Below, one piece after another: positions 31,807 to 33,458 of a stretch of DNA of 33,458 bases. Under the pieces are notes generated by a model. It was given only the letters and a program-made list of their open reading frames with translations. It searched no databases and had not been told where the DNA came from. The DNA is from JBCCFX01 sp039029515 (GTDB lineage Bacteria > Planctomycetota > Phycisphaerae > Phycisphaerales > SM1A02), in NCBI GenBank assembly GCA_039029515.1, contig JBCCFX010000010.1, positions 1 to 33,458 on the forward strand, read 5' to 3'. The number at the start of each line of letters is the position of its first letter. The stretch's first letter is position 1. A program made the translations under genes and the position numbers.

Positions 31807-33458
31807 ATGGGTGTGCCAGTTGTCGGTACGGTCATGCGGAAGGTGCTCGGTTCGCACAACGAGCGCATGGTGAAGCGGTACCTGAAGATCGTGGATCAGG
31901 TGTCGTCACACGAAAACGATATTCGCGTCCTGACGGATGCGGAGATCCGCGCACGGACTGATGAGTTCAAGGCGAAGTTTGCCGGTGGTGCATCAGCCGA
32001 TGATCTGCTTCCGCAGATCTTCGCGGTCGCCCGCGAAGCGATGGATCGCTCCGTCGGCATTCGCAACGTATTCAATCCGGAGCACGGCTTTGATCCGTCA
32101 CGGCTGTCATCGGCTGCACAGAAGGCCTACGCCGAAGTGCAGGCATTGATTGAAGCGACAGGCGAGCAGCCGTCAGAGGGTGATCTGCTTGGCGGCACGA
32201 AGCCGGTCCCGGCGTGGCAGATCGTGGACATCCCGAACATCATTTACAACGAAGTCCGCGAGCTGTATCCGAAGTCCAAGCCGCCATTCCGCGCGCGACC
32301 GTTTGACGTGCAGATCATCGGCGGCATGGTGCTGTACGAAGGCAAGATCGCGGAAATGAAGACCGGTGAAGGCAAGACGATCGTCGCGCCGCTCGCCACG
32401 TATCTGTCTGTCCTTCAGGGCAATCAGGTTCACGTCGTCACGGTGAACGATTACCTCGTGCAGCGTGACCGCGACTGGACGTTCCCGTTCTTCCGTGCGG
32501 TCGGAATGACCGTCGGCGCAATTCACCCGATGCACATGCAGACGCCGCCCGACAAGGCGCTCGCCTACGACTGTGATGTGGTGTATGGCACGACGTCGGA
32601 ATTCGGCTTCGACTATCTCCGCGACAACATGAAGATGGCGACGCAGGAGCAGATTCAGAAGCGACGTAATCTCGCGATCGTCGATGAGGTTGACTCCACG
32701 CTGATCGATGAAGCGCGCACGCCGCTCATCATCTCCGGCATGGCGCATCAGCATCGTCCTCGCTATGAACTCGCAGATGAACTGTCGCAGCATCTCATCG
32801 TGAAGCAGGCTGACTGGAATCGAGCCGATGAGAAGGTGCAGTCGTGCCTGGTGAAGATCTCGACGCTGGAAGGCGATATTCGAAATGCGCGCGACAAGGA
32901 CGCGGTGCCGGCCATGAAGGAGGCGCTCGACGCAGCGCGGGCTGAGTTGCCGGCCCTCGAGGATGCGCGCGATCGGTATACGCAGTACTACGAAGTTGAG
33001 ATGGACAAGAAGCGTTCGACGCTGACGCACGCCGGGATCTCCGAGGCGCAGAAGAAGGCCAACATGGGGTCGTTCTACGTCGGTGAGAATATGGACGTGC
33101 CGCACCTTCTCGAACAGGCCATTCGCGCACACACCGTGTATCAGCGCGACCGCGATTACGTGGTTGAAGCCGACGAGAAAGGCCAGCAGAGCGTGGTCAT
33201 CGTCGACCAGAATACGGGCCGCAAGATGCCCGGCCGACAGTGGTCCGATGGTCTGCACCAGGCGGTGGAATCCAAGGAAGGCGTTCCGATCAAAGACGAA
33301 ACGCAAACTATGGCGACCATCACCATCCAGAACTTCTTCAAGATGTACGACAAGCTTGCCGTCATGACGGGTACGGCGGACACGGAAGCCACGGAGTTCT
33401 ACGAGATCTACAAGCTGGACGTGGTGGTCATTCCCACCAACGTGCCGGTCGTTCGCGC
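31807..33458 (+). CDS. secA: Preprotein translocase ATPase SecA, 5' part (runs off the window)
   Basis: SecA drives Sec-dependent protein export through SecYEG, which all the secreted proteins in this window need. The first 550 codons are present. Walker A is MKTGEGKT at 184-191, preceded by RPFDVQIIGG. NDYLVQRD and YGTTSEFGFDYLRD follow, then Walker B with IVDEVDSTLIDEARTPLIISG. RQWSDGLHQAVESKEG and the end of the preprotein-binding domain are next, and NBD2 starts at KLAVMTGTADTEA. Compared with E. coli SecA the preprotein cross-linking domain carries about 54 extra residues (340-393), rich in Lys, Glu and Ala and probably a coiled coil. GAGGTG lies six bases before ATG 31807. The reading frame is open to the right edge. 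Confidence 0.96.
   Translation, partial: MGVPVVGTVMRKVLGSHNERMVKRYLKIVDQVSSHENDIRVLTDAEIRARTDEFKAKFAGGASADDLLPQIFAVAREAMDRSVGIRNVFNPEHGFDPSRLSSAAQKAYAEVQALIEATGEQPSEGDLLGGTKPVPAWQIVDIPNIIYNEVRELYPKSKPPFRARPFDVQIIGGMVLYEGKIAEMKTGEGKTIVAPLATYLSVLQGNQVHVVTVNDYLVQRDRDWTFPFFRAVGMTVGAIHPMHMQTPPDKALAYDCDVVYGTTSEFGFDYLRDNMKMATQEQIQKRRNLAIVDEVDSTLIDEARTPLIISGMAHQHRPRYELADELSQHLIVKQADWNRADEKVQSCLVKISTLEGDIRNARDKDAVPAMKEALDAARAELPALEDARDRYTQYYEVEMDKKRSTLTHAGISEAQKKANMGSFYVGENMDVPHLLEQAIRAHTVYQRDRDYVVEADEKGQQSVVIVDQNTGRKMPGRQWSDGLHQAVESKEGVPIKDETQTMATITIQNFFKMYDKLAVMTGTADTEATEFYEIYKLDVVVIPTNVPVVR

Overview
The window looks like a planctomycete chromosome segment, most likely class Phycisphaerae. The reasons are a DUF1800/DUF1501 pair, several Gfo/Idh/MocA oxidoreductases and TIM-barrel isomerases with twin-arginine leaders, a phosphate porin preceded by a coiled coil, a parallel beta-helix protein with a dockerin-like tail, very large Cys-rich secreted repeat proteins, and a SecA with an extra coiled-coil insert. 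This placement is inferred from gene content; no marker gene was compared.

Region 1 (1-6650, minus strand) is a phosphate-starvation block. Read in its own direction it runs phoB, phoR, an OprO/OprP-type porin, pstS, pstC, then the first codons of pstA. Candidate 11-bp-phased Pho boxes lie ahead of the porin and, less clearly, ahead of pstS. Hairpin terminators follow the porin and pstS. At the extreme left edge the pstA reading frame breaks off and continues, in another frame, as a piece of NADH dehydrogenase subunit NuoF. This is probably an assembly join.

Region 2 (6800-12150, minus strand) is a five-gene carbohydrate-type operon: SUMF1-fold protein, Gfo/Idh, isomerase, Gfo/Idh, isomerase. 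Most of the proteins carry Tat leaders and the genes are tightly spaced. An ApbE flavin transferase lipoprotein diverges from it, and the two 5' coding ends appear to overlap.

Region 3 (13121-14030) is a 0.9 kb gap. It holds what looks like the 5' remnant of a group II intron, including the first 13 codons of its reverse transcriptase.

Region 4 (14032-25469, plus strand) has five exported proteins in a row: a 437-aa orphan-module protein, a protein with two NTF2-like halves, an FG-GAP propeller lipoprotein, a 1984-aa protein with 27 six-cysteine repeats, and a beta-helix protein. The 437-aa protein and the last 400 residues of the giant protein are the same module. This is the best candidate in the window for an undescribed surface system.

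Region 5 (25612-31208, minus strand) places a copper P1B-ATPase and an HMA-domain lipoprotein on either side of the DUF1800/DUF1501 pair, with gaps of 65 bp or less, so they may be one operon. A small unknown secreted protein and the 5' part of secA (plus strand, running off the right edge) complete the window. No tRNA, rRNA or CRISPR array was seen.
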